NCBI GenBank assembly: GCA_030068075.1
Contig: CM057826.1
Coordinates: 69,413,312 to 69,477,311 of the forward strand
DNA length: 64,000 nt
From: Paguma larvata
Lineage: Eukaryota; Chordata; Mammalia; Carnivora; Viverridae
Reading direction: 5' to 3'
Below, one piece after another: positions 1-12,332 of this stretch. Both the position numbers and the translations under genes were made by a program. How positions within the stretch are numbered: the stretch's first letter is position 1; the number at the start of each line of letters is the position of its first letter. Below the pieces are notes generated by a model, which was given only the letters and a program-made list of their open reading frames with translations, did no database searches and was not told the origin of the DNA.

Positions 1-1028
1 TTATAACAAATAAAAGTATTCAGTTAAGTTGCAGATAAAAGATCAACATACTAAAATCATTTGCATTTTAATACACTAGCAAAGAACAATTTGGAAATTA
101 AATTAATAAAAGAATTCAACACAAAGTATAAAAACAGTAAGCTGATTTGAAATAAGCTTAACCAAGTATAAGATTTATTCTCTAAAAACAAAACATATGG
201 ACAGAAATTAAATATGACCTAAATATATGGAAATTCCAACCAGGTTTTTATGTATCCAAAAATTTAATATTGTTAAGAAGATAGTATGCCCTATGTAGTT
301 CAGTGCAATCCTTATCAAAAGTCAAACTGCATTTTTTGAAGAAATGGTTAAATTGATCCTAAAATTCATGTGGTATTGCAAGAGGCCCAGAATAGTTGAA
401 ACAATCTTGCAAAAAGAAGAAAAAAGTTGGAGAGAGAACTGACTCTTCCCAGTTTCAAAACTATTCTGGATCTTCAGGGTCCAATTTAATGTGATCCAGG
501 ATTAAGAAAAGTCATATGGAATTATATAATAGCTTGAAAGTCCAGCAATGAACCCATACATCCTTGGTACATTGATTTTTGAGCCAAGACCTTTCATAGG
601 ATTGTAGGAAAAGTACAAATGAATTTGGTTACCCTTACAACAGAATGAAATTAGATATGGTAAATTTTTATGACTTTAGGTTTGGTAGTGGGATTTCAGA
701 TATCATACCAAAAACATAAGCGAGAACAGCTGCAAATAAAAGAGAAAATAGACTTCATTAAAAAATTACATCAACATGTGATATCAAAAAAGTGAAAAAT
801 CAACCCATAGAATAGGATAAAGTATTTTCAAATCACTTTCACCTGAATTATTAAAAGACAACCTAATTTTAAAAATGGACAAGAGTCTTGAATAGACGTT
901 TCTCCAAAGAGGATGTACAAATTGCCAGTAAGCACAAGAAAATTATCCTCAACATCATTATTCATTAAGGAAGGCAAATCAAAACCACAATGAGATTCTA
1001 TATCAAATAAGAATAGAAAACAAAACAA

Positions 1029-1237
1029 GGGGTTCCTGTGTGGCTCAGATGGTTGAGTGGTGGACTTTGGCTCAGGTCATGATCTCACAGTTTGTAGGTT
1101 CAAGCCCCATGTTGGTCTCTCTGCTTACGGCTCAGGGACTAGAGCCTGCTTCCGATTCTGTGTCTCCCTCTATATCTCCCTCTCCCCCATTCACACTCTG
1201 TCTCTCTCAAAAATAAATAACATTAAAAAAAAAAAAG
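1029..1237 (+). mobile_element. Carnivore tRNA-Lys SINE (SINEC_Fc-like), diverged
   Basis: Head, B-box-like 'ggttcaagcccc', the body 'gattctgtgtctccctc' and the tail 'caaaaataaataacatt' plus poly-A are all present. It lies inside the old L1, whose text resumes directly after the A-tail, so it is a later insertion. It is fairly diverged (head reads ggggttcctgtgtggctcag). I could not define a clear target-site duplication. Confidence 0.88.
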
Positions 1238-1414
1238 TGTTGGCAAAGATGTGGGTAAATTTGGATCTTCATACCTTAGTTGTAATAACAAACAATGGTT
1301 CAGCGACTATGAAAAACAGTTTAGCCTTTCTTCAAAAAGTTAAACATAGAGTTACCATGTGACTCAAAAGTTTCCTCCTATCCTTAAGCCTAAGAGAATT
1401 GAAAATGAATGTCC

Positions 1415-1623
1415 AGGAGCACCTGGGTGGCTCAGTCGGTTAAGCATCCAACTCCTGATTTTGGCTCAGGTTATGATCTCAACATTTGTGAGTTCGAGCC
1501 GTACATCAGGTTCTGCAATGACATTGCGGAGCCTACTTGGGATTCTATTTCTCTACCCCTCCCCTGCTCATGTCCTCTCTCTCGCTCTCAAAAATAAGTA
1601 AAATAAAACTTAAAAAAAGTTGG
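1415..1623 (+). mobile_element. Carnivore tRNA-Lys SINE with target-site duplication
   Basis: Head 'cacctgggtggctcagtcgg' (A-box), B-box region 'gagttcgagcc', pyrimidine-rich body and 'caaaaataagtaaaataaa' tail. It is flanked by the 12-bp direct repeat aaatgaatgtcc (1403-1414 and 1624-1635), so this is a retroposed copy inserted into the old L1 3' UTR. Confidence 0.93.
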
Positions 1624-2130
1624 AAATGAATGTCCAAACAAAAAGTTGTATGTTAATGTTCTTATCAGCATTATTTGTGATAACTAAAGGGTAGAACAAC
1701 CTAAATTCCCATAAACAATACATGGTATTTCATAAAGTGGAGTATTATTCTTCCGTAGAAAGGACTGAAGTAACTGATACATGCTACAACATGGGTGAAC
1801 CCTGAAAATATGATAAGTAAAAAGTCAGATGCAAAAGGCTACATATTGTATGATTCCTTTTATGTAGAATGCCCATAATAGGCAAGTATGTATAGACAGA
1901 AATGAGATGAATGGTTCTAGGGCCTGGAAAAAGAAGGGAATGCAAAGTGACTGATTAATGGATATTGGGTCTTTTGGGCCTGTTTAGGGAATTATGAAAA
2001 TATTCTGAAATTAGATAATGTTGGTGGTTGCCCATTATTATGGATATCCAAAACAATTAAATATACATTTAAAAATAGTTAAACTAGTGAATTTTATGTT
2101 ATGTTGATTGTATCTCAGTAAAATAAACAA

Positions 2131-4134
2131 ATAGGTTTTAGAATTATAAAGACAATAAAATATTATTAACTTGTAATTAACTAGTATTTAATTTGAAGTC
2201 ATATGGACTTGAAGATAATTTGATTTTCAAAAGTTAATGGGCAACTTAACATGCTGTCAAGTAAAATACACAGGCAAGCGGGGAAGACCTTATTTTAAAA
2301 TACTGTTACAATGGGGTGAATATTCCAACTACAAGATTGGAAGAGTAAATAAAGCTAGAAAGAATTGGCTGTCATTTGAGTTGGGTAGGCAGGTACTGAG
2401 TTACTAAATAGGGAACATTTTTCTTTGATCTTTATAAAAGGGTCTCTTAAGTTTGGTCTGGGTTCCAATGCTTGCCTTAGCTTAAGTGCGGGCCTACAAC
2501 TGGGGCCTTTGGGAAGGAGAGAAGCTTGATTTTGGTCAAGTTCATGGATTTTTCATCCATATTTGTCAAAACTAGTATTATGAAATATTACAGAGGAAAT
2601 ATATCTAATTATTATATATTAGATAATATTATATAGTAACAAAAAAGGATAATCTGTCACTTAATATATTTGTAAGTTTCTAAAACAAATACAGAATGAG
2701 AATATGCTTTTTTAAAATCTGCATCTCATTGGTATAATATGCCCAAATGAAAGGTCTATGCCTATTTGCTAAGCTTTTTCTGCTACTGCAGCTACTTGAA
2801 GTCACTAAATGTATACTTCTATGGAAAAGACTCCATAGTTCATATAACTTACTAATTCAAGGAGAAGTTTCTTCCAAGTTATTTCAAATTAATGAGGCTA
2901 GCTAAAAGCACTTGAAAAGATCATAAAATAATCAAAAGGTAGACAGCAGTTGAGATTAGTGGAGTTCACGCATGTGCTAATGATGAATAAGATTGCAGAC
3001 ATTCACACAGGTAAGTAGAAAATGATGAGGACTTCAAACCATTTAAGAGTGTTTTTTTTTTTTTTTTTGTATGTTACTTAAACTGTATTTATTATCAACT
3101 GATTTTGTAAGTAGCATGCAGGAAGAGGTTCTGGTAACGTAATGGAGGCAGAATTCCTATAAAGGCAAGTGGCTTTACCTTCATGGGTCTTCATTTTCAT
3201 TTCATGGCCCCTTCTTAGGCCCTGGGAGGAGCCTTGACAATGGGTTCACAAGGTCATATGTTTTTGTAAATTTTGTTGAAGTATGATACTTTAACTGTAA
3301 CTATTTAAAACCACTGTTTCTTTCCACTCTGACTTCCCCTCATTTTTACTTCCCCTCGTGTCATTGTTCACTGATGGCACCATGAGTCTTTTTTTTTTTT
3401 ATTTATCTTTTATTTTTTTTTGGATCCAGCTAAGGGAAAGGGAAAGTTAATTTTGGAATATATTCAGTTTGAATTTAAAAGGGTATAATCACAGAGTTCA
3501 CATTTCTTTTATGTATGGCTAAATTATTGTTAGTTGCCTAACGTAGGGATGGGGTCTAGAAATACTTCTACTGCAGCTCATTGTGTTGACTACATAGCAT
3601 TGTATCAAGTCACAAAGGGACTAGGTGGCATTGTGATATGGATGAGTCCTGTGGTGGCTGGTGTGGGGAGAGTGGGAGGAGAACCAGATGGAGCCAGAAA
3701 CTGGTCTGTGCAAAAAACTTCCCAGTGTCAATTGTATAAAGTTTGGTTTACACCAAATTTATCAACATCTAGTCAAAAGAGAAGTTCCTTCTTGCAGGGT
3801 ATGTAAGTATATGCTCCATCTGATTTTTGATAGAATATCAAAAATTCATAAGGCACAAACCTGGATGGTGTGTATAGACATGTACGGTATCACATATTTT
3901 AGGCATCCCAATTGTTGATGATAAGAATAATATAAACATGTTTTGATTAACTGTGGTAGAGGAAAGAACCAGTCATATTTCTACTGTCTAAATAGAAAAA
4001 AATATTGTGAAATGTTGTCATATGAAGAATCAAAGAGCATACTGACAAAAAATGCAGGGGAATATATTATAGCAGTGTGAAAGGGGTTAATTCATGTAAA
4101 TATTATGGTATTCATCAATATTCTGTGATGATTG
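2131..4134. other. Unique AT-rich DNA, no gene seen
   Basis: No gene or confidently named repeat recognised. It holds poly-T runs (3052-3068 and about 3390-3420). Short ORFs (for example 3534-3806) have no recognisable domain. An isolated splice-donor-like site (cacacag|gtaagt, junction 3010/3011) has no convincing partner acceptor. Confidence 0.6.
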
Positions 4135-4613
4135 TAATGTATCTCCTAGTGGCTTGCTGAATATATATGGATCCAAATACCTGGAACCTGTGAATATTCC
4201 TTACGTAGCAAAAGAGATTTTGCAGATGTAAATAGTTAAGGCTCTTCAGATGGGGACACTAACCTAGATTATCCAGATGGGACCTAATGCAATCAAGAAT
4301 GTCCTAGAAAAGAGAGACGAAGTAAGAATGACACGGAAACAGAAGGCAGTGTGACGATTTAAACAAGTTACAGTGCTGTTGGTTTCGAGAATGAAGGAAA
4401 GGGACACAAGTCAAGGAATACAAGGAATGTAGATCAAGAGGCTGGAAAAGGTAAGGAAACAGATCTTTCCCTAGAACGTTTAGAGGGTTCGTGGCTTCCT
4501 TGATTTTAGCATGAAACTAATTCTGGACTTCTAGACTTTAGAATTACAAGGGAATGTATTTGCATTGTTAAGCCACTAACTTTGTCATAATTTGGTACGG
4601 CACCAATAGATAT
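4135..4613 (+). mobile_element. MaLR LTR, MLT1-like, decayed
   Basis: Ordered blocks typical of the mammalian MLT1-type LTR: 'tggaacctgtgaatatt', 'agagattttgcagatgt', 'gattatccagatggga', 'gaggctggaaaaggtaagg', 'cttgattttagc', 'ttctggacttctaga' and 'gttaagccactaactttgt'. No internal retroviral coding sequence is seen next to it, so it is a solitary LTR. The 5' edge is uncertain and the subfamily is not resolved. Confidence 0.72.
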
Positions 4614-5334
4614 GATTTCACAAATTGTTTCACAAATTGACCTCAAAAAGCCAGTTCGAATCTTGGGTAGAGTTGCACAGAAACTTTGAGAACATCCATC
4701 CCTGTTCATCAATGCTGCCGATAAAGTCATGAATGTGAATACATGCCAATATCTTGTTCATGTGAGGCGCGGTGCCTGCAATGATGGGGAGCACCACAAC
4801 AATAACTGAGACCGATATCTCATCTTAAGTCACGCGGAGGATAGTGGGACCACGAATTGATCTGATTCTCTTGTGATTCTGGCTTTAGGTGGCCCCGTAC
4901 TACGTTGGGCAAGCTTTAACATTAATCCTCATCATGAATATATAGAAATTAGATTGAAAGTAATTACCATTCTGCCTCTATGGTCCCATTAAATATTTCT
5001 TTGTTATTTTTAGACTCCTGAAGTACAGGAATGTAAAAGAGATAATGTAATATTAATAGTTGTTTAGTGACGTTTTTGTTATAACCTACCATTTTACTAC
5101 TGATAGGATATCAGAGAAGCTAAAAGATATGATATTGTAAAACAATATGAATTCTTTGGAATGTCAAATTCAAAATTAGTTAGCAAGGGCTTTTATAGAT
5201 GGAGGAAGATATTCAAAATATACTTATTTCTGAGAAGAGAGTAGTACCTTTTTTTCTTGTCCTTGTCCTGTGTATTTAATTCTTAGTCAAAATAGGGTAT
5301 CCCTTATTTTGTGTACTCATCTTTTTGAACAGAT
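4614..5334. other. Unique DNA with a CpG-dense patch at 4768-4904
   Basis: Not matched to a known repeat or gene. It contains eight CpG dinucleotides within 4768-4904, in a window that is otherwise strongly CpG-depleted, with more just upstream (about 4598, 4660, 4722). No long ORF and no recognisable structured RNA. See findings. Confidence 0.5.
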
Positions 5335-5394
5335 ATAGTTTCTCTCTCTCTCTCACTCTCATCGTATCTCTATTTCTCTCTGTTGTTCTCTAGG
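5335..5394. repeat. (TC)n-rich simple repeat
   Basis: Interrupted CT/TC microsatellite: 'tctctctctctctctc' followed by degenerate TC-rich sequence. Confidence 0.85.
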
Positions 5395-5757
5395 GAAATG
5401 TACGAGCAAAACCCCTTATAAGAGTTATGCATAGAGAAATAGCACAATTTCTGCTGGTCAGTGTTTAGGATTTCTATTTTATCATATAATTAGGACTAGA
5501 CATTTTCTTGATGGAAAAAGAAAGGAAATAAATTAAAGTTAATGACACTAAGGAGAATGATGTTTCACAAATTAGTTCTTAATTTCTCTTTTATCGCAAG
5601 TACACTAATAAGCAAGCTTGAATAAGTTCTGTTATGATTGCTTTATCTCACCTCTCTCTTCTCAGGGGTAGTAAGAGCAGAAGTGTGATTTAGTGAACTA
5701 AAAAAATTTTAGAATGTTTATTGCCATATATATTCACATACATAAATAAAAACAATA
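5395..5757. other. Unique AT-rich DNA
   Basis: Nothing recognised. Confidence 0.5.
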
Positions 5758-5840
5758 AGGGGCACCTGGCTGACTTAGGGTCCTGAGTTCAAGACCCATG
5801 TTAGGCATAGAATACTTAAAAAACATAAAACAATTAAAAA
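5758..5840 (+). mobile_element. Short internally deleted carnivore SINE remnant
   Basis: 'ggggcacctggctgactta' is the SINE head. It jumps directly to 'gggtcctgagttcaag' and 'cccatgttaggcatagaa', the B-box segment, and then an A-rich tail. The intervening part of the head is missing and the pyrimidine-rich body is absent. It looks like an older carnivore SINE type than the SINEC_Fc-like copies. Confidence 0.7.
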
Positions 5841-6589
5841 AATCAAATAATGTTCTTTGTAAATATATTTGTGTGTGTGCTTGTTTTTATATGTGTATAC
5901 ATTTGTGTACATGTACAGGTACAGGAATATAATTAATGCAGAAAATATGTCTCTCAGAGGAAAAGCTGTTGCTATATTAACCGAAATTTACTCCATTCTT
6001 TGTAAGAATCCTGATATTTAATTAACAGTAAATATTAAGTTCTTTAAAATTTAATAAGTTTTATTAAAGTATTGAAGGTAGGATCAACATGTTTTTGCTT
6101 TGTAATAGAAAATACTTGCCAATTTAAAGACTCACAAATGTTACCTTTTGTTAAGCATTGTTTAAATATTTCTACATGTCAAAGAGTAGGAACTTAGTTG
6201 AAACAAATAGTTTTAAATAATTTTAAATAAATTAATAGAAAATTTTAAGAGACTGTGGCAAAACATCGTGTTTCATGTTATATGCAATTTAATAGTAACT
6301 CTTGGAGAGTTGACTATTTCATTGATTTTTCTTAAAATAGACCTGAGGTAGATTATGCTTTTTTTTTTATACTAGACTTGTGTAAATTGCACAACTACCA
6401 AAAGCACACATATGCCAAAGGAAGAGGGGTATTTTACTAAAAAACAAATTAAATGGAGATTCACTATAACAGCTTTTGTGAAGGGAATGAATGTGTATGT
6501 GTCGTATATGAGTGTGTGTGTTGTGTGTATGTGTATATAAACTTGAGGCACTAAATAGAAGGGGAATTTATCTTTTTAAAAAATGCATT
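5841..6589. other. Unique DNA with two TG-rich tracts
   Basis: TG-rich stretches occur around 5868-5920 and 6487-6535 (gtgtgtgtgttgtgtgtatg). Otherwise AT-rich with nothing recognised. Confidence 0.5.
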
Positions 6590-7480
6590 TCATTGAAATT
6601 TCAGATATGAATATGAAAATAAGAACCTTAAAACATTTAGAGGAAATCAACTTCTTAGTCTTGGAGTAGGTAAATATTTCTTAAATTGGTCACAAAACTC
6701 TAGTCAGAAAAAGCATATAAAGTGGACTCGAATAGACAAAAGAACTTTGTTCTTTAAGGTACTCCATCATGGGAATGAAATGGCAAAAGAATGTAAATTC
6801 AGTTTAAGAAAAGATGTCACCACAAATCATTAAGAGAAAGACAGTTGAATAGAAGCTGGACAAAAGTCTTGACTGGACAATTCACAAAAGAAAACTCGAA
6901 GTGGTTAATTCACTTAGGAAAAGATACTCAACTTTATTACTTACCATGGAGGTGCACATTAAAAATGCAGTGTGGTACCACCGCACCCTTAGCGGAATAG
7001 ACTTAAAAAGAAAACATCTGGCATTGGTGAGGATGTGATCCAAGTCACACCATGAAAGTGCAACTTGGAAAAATCACTCAGAACTTTTCAGAATTTTCTT
7101 GTAAATTTAAACTTGCATCTACCCTGTTTCACAGCAGTTCAACTTCTAGGTAGATTTCTAACAGACCTATTCCCAAATATTCACCAAAAGACATTGATCA
7201 GATTCTTCATCACAACATTGATTCCAAAAAAAAAAAAAAAAAAAAAAAAATTGGAACCACCAAGTAAGTAATCTGGAGAATGGAACAACAAACAACAATA
7301 TGAATGAATTTCACAGAAGATGTCATACACAAAAGAGGGCTGTTCCATTGATACAAAGTATAAAAGCATGCAAACCCAATTGACAGCACTAGAAATCAGG
7401 TTAGTAGTACAAGTTGGGTGTGGAAGGTCATGGAATCTGAGGTGGGTCCTTAATCTGTGTGCTGGGTACAAGTGGTAAAT
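6590..7480 (+). mobile_element. Ancient L1 (L1M type) 3' end
   Basis: Decayed sense L1: 'acaaaagtcttgactgga', 'aagatactcaac' and 'ggcattggtgaggatgtg' occur in the order seen in the L1 ORF2 end and 3' UTR, followed by 'acaaagtataaaagcatgc'. A poly-A run (7226-7250) lies inside it. A second A-run at 7491-7516 follows the element and may be its tail. Edges are approximate. Confidence 0.65.
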
Positions 7481-7578
7481 TTGATTTGCAAAAAAAAAAA
7501 AAAAAAAAAAAAAAAATTCATCAGGATTTATACTTAATACATTTGATTACACATAATTTTTGCTTCAACAGAAAGTTT

Positions 7579-7631
7579 TTTTTTTAATGTTTATTTATTT
7601 TTGAGAGACAGAGCGTGAGCAGGGGAAAGGC

Positions 7632-7666
<35 letters not shown>

Positions 7667-7813
7667 CAGACTCTGAATTAGGCTCCAGGCTCTGAGCCAT
7701 TAGCACAGAGCCCGATGCGGGGCTCGAACTCAGGGACTTGAACTCACAGACCGTGAGATCATGACCCGAGCTGAAGTCGGACGCTTAACCGACTGAGCCA
7801 CCCAGGCGCCCCA
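7579..7813 (-). mobile_element. Young SINEC_Fc-like SINE with perfect 18-bp target-site duplication
   Basis: On + it reads as the reverse complement: poly-T, 'aatgtttatttatttttgag', an expanded (GA)n tract (about 7638-7665), then '...gagccacccaggcgcccc'. It is flanked by the identical 18-bp repeat tgcttcaacagaaagttt (7561-7578 and 7814-7831). The right copy is followed by aaaa, which fits L1-endonuclease cleavage at TTT/AAAA. One of the least decayed SINEs here, so a recent insertion. Confidence 0.96.
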
Positions 7814-7831
7814 TGCTTCAACAGAAAGTTT

Positions 7832-9710
7832 AAAAGTGTATCCCTAAATCATTTCCTATTTTCGATAAAGTGTGAGACTTCGGAAAACCACTAAAGGAAT
7901 AAAAGCTATTGTTTTCATTGCTCATTCCTGTTATTTTCTCTTTACTCCTCGTATTTAGCTACAATTTCTATATACCCAAATCTTCCAGATATAATAATGA
8001 TAACATGTAAAAAGTTCAATCCAGATAGGGAATTTCAGGGTTGAAGGCAAAGAACTCCTAATGGAATACCTCTTCCCATAAGATTCCATCCTATATTGAA
8101 GTTAAGTGTTGACTTTTTTTTAACAAATAATGAGCGCCCAGGACATGGGAAGTACATTAAAAAATACCAGTTATGAATGTTAGACTTGAAGTTACTTGAA
8201 TTCATTTTCTAGATTAGATCATCAGTTTTATATGACTTCTGTTTTTTTGTTTTGTTTTGTTTTGTTTTTTGTTTTTTGTTTTTTTCCTTTCATGCTGGGA
8301 AATGTGTATTGTTGTGAAACAAATGCTGAGCTCAGGAACTCCTGCAAGAACACTGTCTGACTTCTAGCAAATGATTTTTGACACTGTTTTCTGGTCCAGT
8401 TATTCTGAAAATGTCTCAGTATGCTCTGAATTGCTTATTATTTTAATTTTCCAAAACGAGTGTAATTATTCAGGTGGGGCATAGCAAAGGTCACAAGCAA
8501 CTCCATCATATCAATTTATAAATTTTCTTTTATCATGTTCCACAGAGTTCCAATTTTTTACATGAGGGAAGATTCTCACCTATATTAATGCACAGTAGTA
8601 ACATGCATTGGTTATTGGAGAGAAATAATTTGTGTCCATACACAGTCACTCAGAATTCAGAAGATTCACCTGGACCCTGCTTTTCTTTACCCATGCAGGT
8701 GAATATGATAACTATCTCCATATCCCAGTCTGGCCCAGTTGGATTTTGGAGAATTGCTTTTTTTCCAGATACAATGAGAACAGGTTAACTCTGCCTTTGG
8801 ACCTAAACACTCATACCTTCTTTGACCTTTGATTAATTACTGATGACAGCTAGGTGACCTGAAAGGTTCATATAGTGACATTAATGCCTAAGTGACACAG
8901 AATGCTAAAATCCTAGTGTCAACATCCATAGCACTCACTTGAGTGTTGATCCTTTCTACTGGAAATTTACAAACTGAATTTTGTACAATAAAATATAATT
9001 GTTGAAGGTCTTCCTAATAGTGAATTAAACTCTAGTTTGAAAGTAGTTGGACACTGAGCATTCGGCTTTGTTTTGTCATTTTAAATGCTCTTGGAATGTC
9101 CTGGAAAGTGCACATTATTTTTCTACTGAAGTTATTTTTTATTTTATCTTGCAAACTTCATCCTGTTATATGTAAGTGGAAAGAAGTTAACATTTATCGG
9201 CCCCTCCTCTAGATGTGTTTTGTCCCTTGCCCTCCCTCCCTAAAACTCCTGTGACAGCTTAATCAGAGTCCACAGTAGACTGAAAATGAGCGATGCTGAT
9301 TTGATTCCTGGTTACTCTTTACCTGGAGGCAGTTCTCACCATCCAATAAAACAAAGATCATTGTGGAGCTGGGACATTCAATCCAGCAACTCAGTACTGT
9401 CACCTAAGAAAACAGAACTGGTCTTGCATTTTCTGTATATATTTGAGAAAGGTCAGATCTAGAGAAAAAAAATTCTTCAGGAATTCCTATCACTCAGTGC
9501 ATTTCCTCCCCCCTGAAACATGAGCCTGTTTTATGAGGTATAATTTTCACAGTGTTCTTCAGGTCTTTCTTTGCTTCTTAATCCCAGATTTTTGGTCAGA
9601 AGCATTATAGCTTGTTAGTTTGACTCTCCTTCCAGTTAGCCTTTATAGTGTGGAAACAGAGGTGAAAGTTCATGCTAGGTGAACCATATTCATCCTTTTA
9701 TTTTAAAAGT
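7832..9710. other. Unique DNA, no gene seen
   Basis: Contains the (TTTTG)n tract annotated separately. The stretch about 9180-9420 is more GC-balanced and complex than its surroundings, but no exon or repeat was recognised. ORFs near 8588-8832 overlap in two frames and look like chance. Confidence 0.5.
8239..8287. repeat. (TTTTG)n-like simple repeat
   Basis: T-rich tract with repeated 'ttttgttttg' units. Confidence 0.8.
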
Positions 9711-9728
9711 TAAATAATCCATAATCTT

Positions 9729-9945
9729 TTATTTTTTAGCTTTTTTTAAATGTTTATTTATTTTTGAGAGAGAGAGAGCAGAGCAGAGGGGAGGGACAGA
9801 GAGAGAGGGAGACACAGAATCAAAAGCAGGCTTCAGGCTCTGAGCTGTCAGCACAGGGTCTGACACTGGGCTCAAACTCATGAACTGTGAGATCATGACC
9901 TAGGCTGAAGTCCGACACTTAATCAACTCAGCCACTTAGTGCCCC
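9729..9945 (-). mobile_element. SINEC_Fc-like SINE with imperfect target-site duplication
   Basis: Reverse-complement SINE from 'aaatgtttatttatttttgag' through the GA-rich tract to the diverged head 'cagccacttagtgcccc'. Flanks taaataatccataatctt (9711-9728) and taaatagtccatactctt (9946-9963) match at 16 of 18 bases. The right copy is followed by aaaa, as expected for L1-driven insertion. Confidence 0.93.
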
Positions 9946-9963
9946 TAAATAGTCCATACTCTT

Positions 9964-12100
9964 AAAAGAGTCATTAATGTCCTCATACATGGACAGAGCT
10001 TTTTAGTTAACACTGGACTTTTACATACAATTATATTCTCATCCTCACTCCGATAATAATTCTGGGAATTTTTCCAGGGCACTGTGATTTTTTCTGTTTT
10101 CAATGAAAGAAAATGACCATCACATAACTGAAGTGTTTTCTAACCCATCCTTGATTCCAGTGGGTGTTATTATTTTAACCATACCATTACAGTTAGTAGG
10201 TGTAGCTAACTTGCCCTCCTTGTGAATTGCTTACGGGCTTCGACTGGGTCTTGCGAGGGGTAGCCTAGGATATGGCATATTGTATGTGTTTATAAATGAG
10301 TTCTAAATATAATAAGCAGAGTTGGTTAAAGATACTAGTAAGTGGCAGAAGTATTATTTAAATTTGGTCATCCAACTGTATGTTTTGAGCTCTTTTCACT
10401 GAAATATTTTGCTGTCTAAACCTATAATTAGGCAACAAGCCTAATTAAGACCTGTGTTTTAAATGACGAATACTTTATATAACCTAGTTAGCCAATTGTC
10501 AGCAGCAAAGGGGTAAAGAGCAGGAGGATCCTTGTAAAAAGCGGTTGAGTCTTGAGTTCTGCTTCCCAGTTGAGCAGGTCAACCATCCACGTCACTATTT
10601 TTATTTATTTTGGTGGGTAACACTTGAAACTCTTCCTTTTGTTATTGTCATTTTATATTTAAGCTGGATTGCATTTTATCGTCGCAGAAAATATGTCAAG
10701 AAAAAGTATTCTTTCTTATTAAAAATGAAAGCTGCATACCAAATGACTTATAAAAATTTGGGGGTGAAAATTTGCCTGGGTTGAAGAAAAGGCTCAAAGT
10801 GAATCCAGAAGCAAGTGCCTTATTTTTGCCTACTTGTGAAGATAATTCAATGGGTAAACTGATTTTCTTCCCCAATAAAGTAAAAAAGAAAGAAAATGAG
10901 GTAAAACTATTGTTGGTTAGCTTGAAAGGATTAAATGTTGGTTGAACGAACTTCGAGATTAATGCTGAATTCTTAAGAATTATAATTTTTTTTCTCTACA
11001 TTCAAAGCAAGAGTATCATCAAAATGACCGTTTTACACCTAAGTTCATAAACTTTTGGAATAATACTTTTTAAAACTGATTGTAGTTTGGAACTATAGCA
11101 TTACATATGTGCGTTTTATCCAAGAACTCTTTCAATAATTGAGTCAAGACACTTAGCTCCTCATGTTTTAAAAGCATTGACATAAAATGTTATACCACAG
11201 AAACTATGAATATGTGAACCAAAGAACATGATGTATCAAATATAAATTTAGTATTTTTTAGAGAGAGAGAGACAGGCTGGGCTGGGGGAGAAAAAGTTTT
11301 TGATTAAGGCTTTTTAATGAAGGCTGTTCTCTGTATTTTTACACCCAGAGGGCTGAACTGAACCTACAGAGTCATCTGGTTCAGCCCTCTGCCTTGGGGT
11401 GGAAGTACCTCACTGAAACATGAGCATCAATACTGTTTGTTGAGACCCTCCCCAGAGAAGATCATCTCTGGACTCCTTTATAACTTTTGAATCTTTGTCT
11501 TGTGGCTATTTAAAATCCATATGTTTTTCTGAACCCTTGAGATTCCTTTAAAAGCAATGAAAAAAGCTTTTGAAACAAATCACTCCCCTTTTAAGGAGAT
11601 CTTTGATCACATGTCTAGATATTACTTTAAAATATGCAACCAGAAGAGAACCACACAATTTAAATAAAAAAAGAGTCACATGAGAAATCATTAGCATACA
11701 TAAATAAAAACTGCTTAAATGTTACTACTTAAATGGTTTGTTCATTTAGTAGGTCAGACCCACTATCTAATCCTTGGTAGAAAAAATTTAATGGTTATAA
11801 GTATGTTGGTGTTTTAGGTTGAGGAGGCCTTTGAAAGAAAAGTCTAATTATTTACTTCAGTAAAGCCCTTTTCCATGTGGAGTAAGTCAGAGAAGAAAAC
11901 TATTTACCCAAACCCAGTAAAATGTTGAAAATATAACTGAAATTACAAATAATATGTAACTCCTATTTATAAAAGCTTATTGATAAAAGAGCGTTTTAAG
12001 GAGCTCATATTTACATTGAGTTCTAATTAATAATGAATTATTCTGAGACCCTGAGCTACGATTATCTTCATGCTAACATGTCATATATTTCCTAACTTCA
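9964..12100. other. Unique DNA, no gene seen
   Basis: Nothing coding is supported. The ORF at 10545-10784 has no recognised domain. The segment 11340-11480 ('catctggttcagccctctgcc') resembles the style of ancient mammalian repeats or conserved elements, but I cannot name it. Confidence 0.5.
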
Positions 12101-12115
12101 AAATCAATAAACCTT

Positions 12116-12317
12116 GGGGCGCCTGGGTGGCTCAGTCGGTTAAGCGTCCGACTTCAGCTCAGGTCATGATCTCGCAGTTTGTGAGTTCGAGCCCCGCGTT
12201 GGGCTCTGCAGTGACAGCTTGGTGCTTGGAGCCTGCTTTGGATCCTGTGTGTGTGTCTCTCTTTATCTCTTGCCTGCTCATGTTCTGTCTCTCTCTCTCA
12301 AAAATAAATATTAAAAA
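12116..12317 (+). mobile_element. SINEC_Fc-like SINE, near consensus, with target-site duplication
   Basis: Best-preserved head in the window: ggggcgcctgggtggctcag, A-box 'tggctcagtcgg' (12128-12139), B-box region 'gagttcgagcc' (12183-12193). It is followed by 'ctggagcc'-type body, CT-rich tract and 'caaaaataaatatt' tail. Flanking repeats aaatcaataaacctt (12101-12115) and aaatcaataaatctt (12318-12332) differ at one of 15 bases. Confidence 0.96.
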
Positions 12318-12332
12318 AAATCAATAAATCTT

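Larger units (their letters stand above)
1..2130 (+). mobile_element. Old L1 LINE fragment (ORF2 3' part and 3' UTR), split by two SINEs
   Basis: Decayed LINE-1 in sense orientation, reading in from before the window. Recognisable blocks run in normal L1 order: the ORF2 3' part around 280-420 (a block resembling 'cctaaaattcatgtgg'), the 3'-proximal block at 880-1000 with 'aaatcaaaaccacaatgaga', then 'gtgttggcaaagatgtgg' after the first SINE, and a 3' UTR block around 1990-2130. Every frame has stops, so it is a fossil. Divergence suggests an L1M-type ancient subfamily. Edges are approximate. Confidence 0.85.

Noticed and set aside
1057..1601. ORFs at 1057-1362, 1359-1601 and similar SINE-borne ORFs (12070-12327, 15641-15847, 40451-40633, 49769-49960)
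   Set aside because: They read through SINE sequence. The shared peptide-like text 'WVAQSVK..P' is SINE-head translation, not a gene family.
3001..3020. Isolated strong splice donor (cacacag|gtaagt)
   Set aside because: No convincing acceptor or open frame upstream. A single donor motif is expected by chance in 64 kb.
4770..4880. C/D-box snoRNA (atgatgg ... ctga ... ctga)
   Set aside because: The C box is imperfect, no terminal stem brings the ends together, and the motifs are too short to exceed chance.
12116..12200. tRNA gene at SINE heads
   Set aside because: A- and B-box-like motifs are present because the SINE derives from tRNA-Lys. The heads do not form an intact cloverleaf and are followed by SINE bodies.
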